Shown here: positions 62,339-64,000 of the stretch, one piece after another
Position numbering within the stretch: the stretch's first letter is position 1
How the letters are laid out: each line of letters starts with the position of its first letter
Assembly: GCA_017626435.1 (NCBI GenBank)
Contig: JAGAIR010000010.1
Coordinates: forward strand, 72,558-136,557
DNA: 64,000 bases
Source: Lachnospiraceae bacterium
GTDB taxonomy: Bacteria; Bacillota_A; Clostridia; Lachnospirales; Lachnospiraceae
Reading direction: 5' to 3'
Notes under the pieces: generated by a model
What the model was told of the DNA's origin: nothing
What the model saw: the letters and a program-made list of their open reading frames with translations, nothing else
Database searches by the model: none
Made by a program: the position numbers and the translations under genes

Positions 62339-63730
62339 ATGAAGAAGATAGTAGAATGCTGGAAGGAAAAAAGTATTTGGGAAAAAATATTCCCTTTCGC
62401 ATTATTATTAGTGTATAGTTTGTATCACAAATATTATGATTTATCTTTTGGAGATACACCTGATTTTTTTGCTACTGTATTAAAACGTGGGATAAATAGT
62501 GAAATTTTTCCAGAGGATGCAAATGTTTTTATTGCAATATGTAATTTTACAAAATATCGTTATTATCACTGGTCATCTCGCACGGTGATAGAATTGCTTC
62601 TGATTATTGTGAGTGCTATGCCGCAGATTGTCTGGCACATCTTAGATTTACTATCTGTGCTGTTGATAGGGTATTCCTTATCTGTACTAGTGGATATTAA
62701 GGATGAACTGGTGAAATATTTATGTATTTTTACTATGATTTTGATGTATCCTGTTATACAAATGAGCTCGGCAGGGTGGATTGCAACTACATTAAATTAT
62801 AGCTGGGTATTGGCAGCTGGTTTGTATACCCTATCCATTATTAAGCGGATTCACTGTGGTGTGCAGATATCGAAAGTGTCATATGCTTTGGGAATTGTTG
62901 CTTCCATTTATGCAATGAATCATGAGCAGATGGATGTTTTTATGTTTTTGACCATTGGAGTCATTTTAATAATGGAAGTTGCAGAAAAGTGTCTAAAAAA
63001 GAGTTTGATACCGTTTATGGTGATAAATGGAGTAGAAATAATATATATAGCTACATGTCCTGGAAATGCAGAGCGGAAAATTGTGGAGACAGAAGCGTAT
63101 TTTACAGATTATTTAAACTATAATTTTCTGGATAAGATTAATTTGGGCTTTTCTACAACAATGAACAGCTTTTTTGAGTCAATTGATTTAATGGCTTTAG
63201 TCTTTTTCCTGTTATTAGCTTATTTAACATTAAAAAGTAATGAAAAAGCAGTGTATAAGGTATTATCCATTGTTCCTATCAGTTACTATGTCATTCGGTT
63301 TGCATTCCCTAATACACGTCTTTTATCAAGCTTAAAATTATCAGGTCTCTTTTCCAGCTGTATGGAGGGAAAGGTTTCTGATATCACAGAGGAATCCTGG
63401 AAGGCACTTATCATGATGACTGTGATAGTAATCAGTGTTGTAGTATCGTACTTTGTTCTTTTAAAGAAATCAAACAATCGGTTGATTCTATTGATAGCGT
63501 TTCTGGCAGCAGTTGCAACTAGAATTATATTAGGTTTTTCGGCATCAGTTTTTATGTCCGATGAAAGGACTTTAATCTATCTCTGTTTCGGATTTATCTT
63601 TTCTTCCCTTCATTTGGTTGGACTTTATGAGGAGGAATTAGATATATTGCGAAAAAGAGGATTTCAGATATTCTCATGTATATTTGATATTGCGTTGATT
63701 GCATCTAATTTGAAAATGCTCTCTGTATAA
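62339..63730 (+). CDS. Polytopic membrane protein, unknown
   Basis: The 463-aa protein has about ten or eleven membrane helices with short loops. The N-terminal loop (YYDLSFGDTPDFFATVLKRG) and MNHEQMDVFMFL recall uncharacterised polysaccharide-related or GT-C-like membrane proteins (DUF6056 type). I cannot point to a catalytic motif. GAAAGGAG precedes the ATG at 62339. It stands alone between a terminator and an rRNA promoter. Confidence 0.7.
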   Translation: MKKIVECWKEKSIWEKIFPFALLLVYSLYHKYYDLSFGDTPDFFATVLKRGINSEIFPEDANVFIAICNFTKYRYYHWSSRTVIELLLIIVSAMPQIVWHILDLLSVLLIGYSLSVLVDIKDELVKYLCIFTMILMYPVIQMSSAGWIATTLNYSWVLAAGLYTLSIIKRIHCGVQISKVSYALGIVASIYAMNHEQMDVFMFLTIGVILIMEVAEKCLKKSLIPFMVINGVEIIYIATCPGNAERKIVETEAYFTDYLNYNFLDKINLGFSTTMNSFFESIDLMALVFFLLLAYLTLKSNEKAVYKVLSIVPISYYVIRFAFPNTRLLSSLKLSGLFSSCMEGKVSDITEESWKALIMMTVIVISVVVSYFVLLKKSNNRLILLIAFLAAVATRIILGFSASVFMSDERTLIYLCFGFIFSSLHLVGLYEEELDILRKRGFQIFSCIFDIALIASNLKMLSV

Positions 63731-63796
63731 AAAAGAGATATTCTTACAGAGATTATCTTATAAGTAAAAAAATAATAAAAAAGTTGGAAAAAACTG

Positions 63797-63825
63797 TTGA
63801 CAAATGACAGATGGCGTGGTAAAGT
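63797..63825 (+). promoter_or_regulatory. rRNA operon promoter
   Basis: TTGACA (63797-63802), 17 bp and TAAAGT (63820-63825) follow an A-rich upstream stretch. The downstream sequence has no gene and looks like a pre-16S leader. Confidence 0.65.
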
Positions 63826-64000
63826 GTATTTCGTTGTCGCGCAAAAGACGGCAGCAGAGAGGAACTTGATAATTGAATAGTAAAACAACCCTGAAAATTC
63901 TAAATAAAAAGAAGTAACACTTCGAAAAAAGATTTTCAAGAGGTCATCATCAAAACATGCTTTGATGAAGACAGGCGAGACGAACCTTAAAGAAGGTAAA
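63826..64000 (+). other. Leader of an rRNA operon (16S gene beyond the window)
   Basis: The sequence contains GAACTTGATAATTGAATAGT and other short blocks typical of Clostridia pre-16S leaders. There is no open frame. No 16S sequence is reached, so the call rests on the leader pattern. Confidence 0.5.

Noticed and set aside
63826..64000. 16S rRNA gene start
   Set aside because: No recognisable 16S 5' end before position 64000; only promoter and leader are in view.

Overview
The window looks like the chromosome of a low-GC, spore-forming gut Firmicute, most likely a Lachnospiraceae species. This is inferred from A-rich sequence with strong AGGAGG ribosome sites, a sporulation-type polysaccharide deacetylase, a multidomain GH5 glucanase with BIG2 and Fn3 modules, and the gene families present. 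Species cannot be named from the sequence alone.

Layout. (1) 1-14.25 kb, chromosome, nearly all on +: a TrmH/SpoU RNA methyltransferase, a 1530-residue secreted GH5 enzyme, an NfeD/SPFH pair, argF, birA, a small conserved protein, coaX, a Dus-family dihydrouridine synthase, a MATE exporter, and the 5' part of a polysaccharide deacetylase gene. (2) 14.245-53.552 kb: a complete integrative and conjugative element (ICE) of about 39.3 kb that splits the deacetylase gene. Removing the element at the shared 7-bp core TGTAGAT restores one uninterrupted frame of 320 codons. (3) 53.55-64 kb, chromosome: the 3' part of the deacetylase gene, a PIN/NYN-like protein, a small membrane protein, a pstSCAB-phoU phosphate operon with a circularly permuted PstS, a degenerate-GGDEF/EAL protein, upp, a polytopic membrane protein, and the promoter and leader of an rRNA operon whose 16S gene lies beyond the window.

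The ICE reads as follows. A large serine recombinase is at the left end on the minus strand. Next come an ImmA-like protease, a type I toxin-antitoxin locus, an XRE regulator, a secreted transglutaminase-like protein, and an XRE repressor with a divergent promoter/operator region. A long rightward gene train follows: small proteins, a giant thioester/Cna-B surface adhesin with an SPKTG sorting motif, and an InlB/BspA-like secreted protein. It continues with the type IV secretion genes (a small pilin-like protein, VirD4, VirB6-like, PrgI-like, a split VirB4, and a lysozyme plus VanY-like peptidase). Then come several conserved proteins of unknown role (DUF5688-like, a coiled-coil membrane protein, a primase/Toprim protein, a TadZ-like atypical ATPase, a tandem-HTH protein) and a class B sortase. 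The right part holds a Rep-like protein, a non-coding region with a DnaA box and a nested-palindrome oriT candidate, two ribbon-helix-helix accessory proteins, a relaxase fused to a Sel1 repeat array, ParA, ParB and a tandem RHH protein.

How it fits together: the recombinase moves the element, the relaxase, oriT and T4SS transfer it, and Rep-like/ParAB may keep a circular form through division. The type I toxin would penalise loss. The adhesin, sortase B and transglutaminase-like protein would modify the host surface, possibly to aid mating contact. No antibiotic resistance gene was recognised. The least explained features are the duplicated 5' leaders of the toxin and antitoxin RNAs, a promoter block shared by the transglutaminase gene and parAB 33 kb apart, a possible RNA switch before the sortase, the exact 101-residue internal duplications in the relaxase, and the TadZ-like ATPase without Walker lysines.
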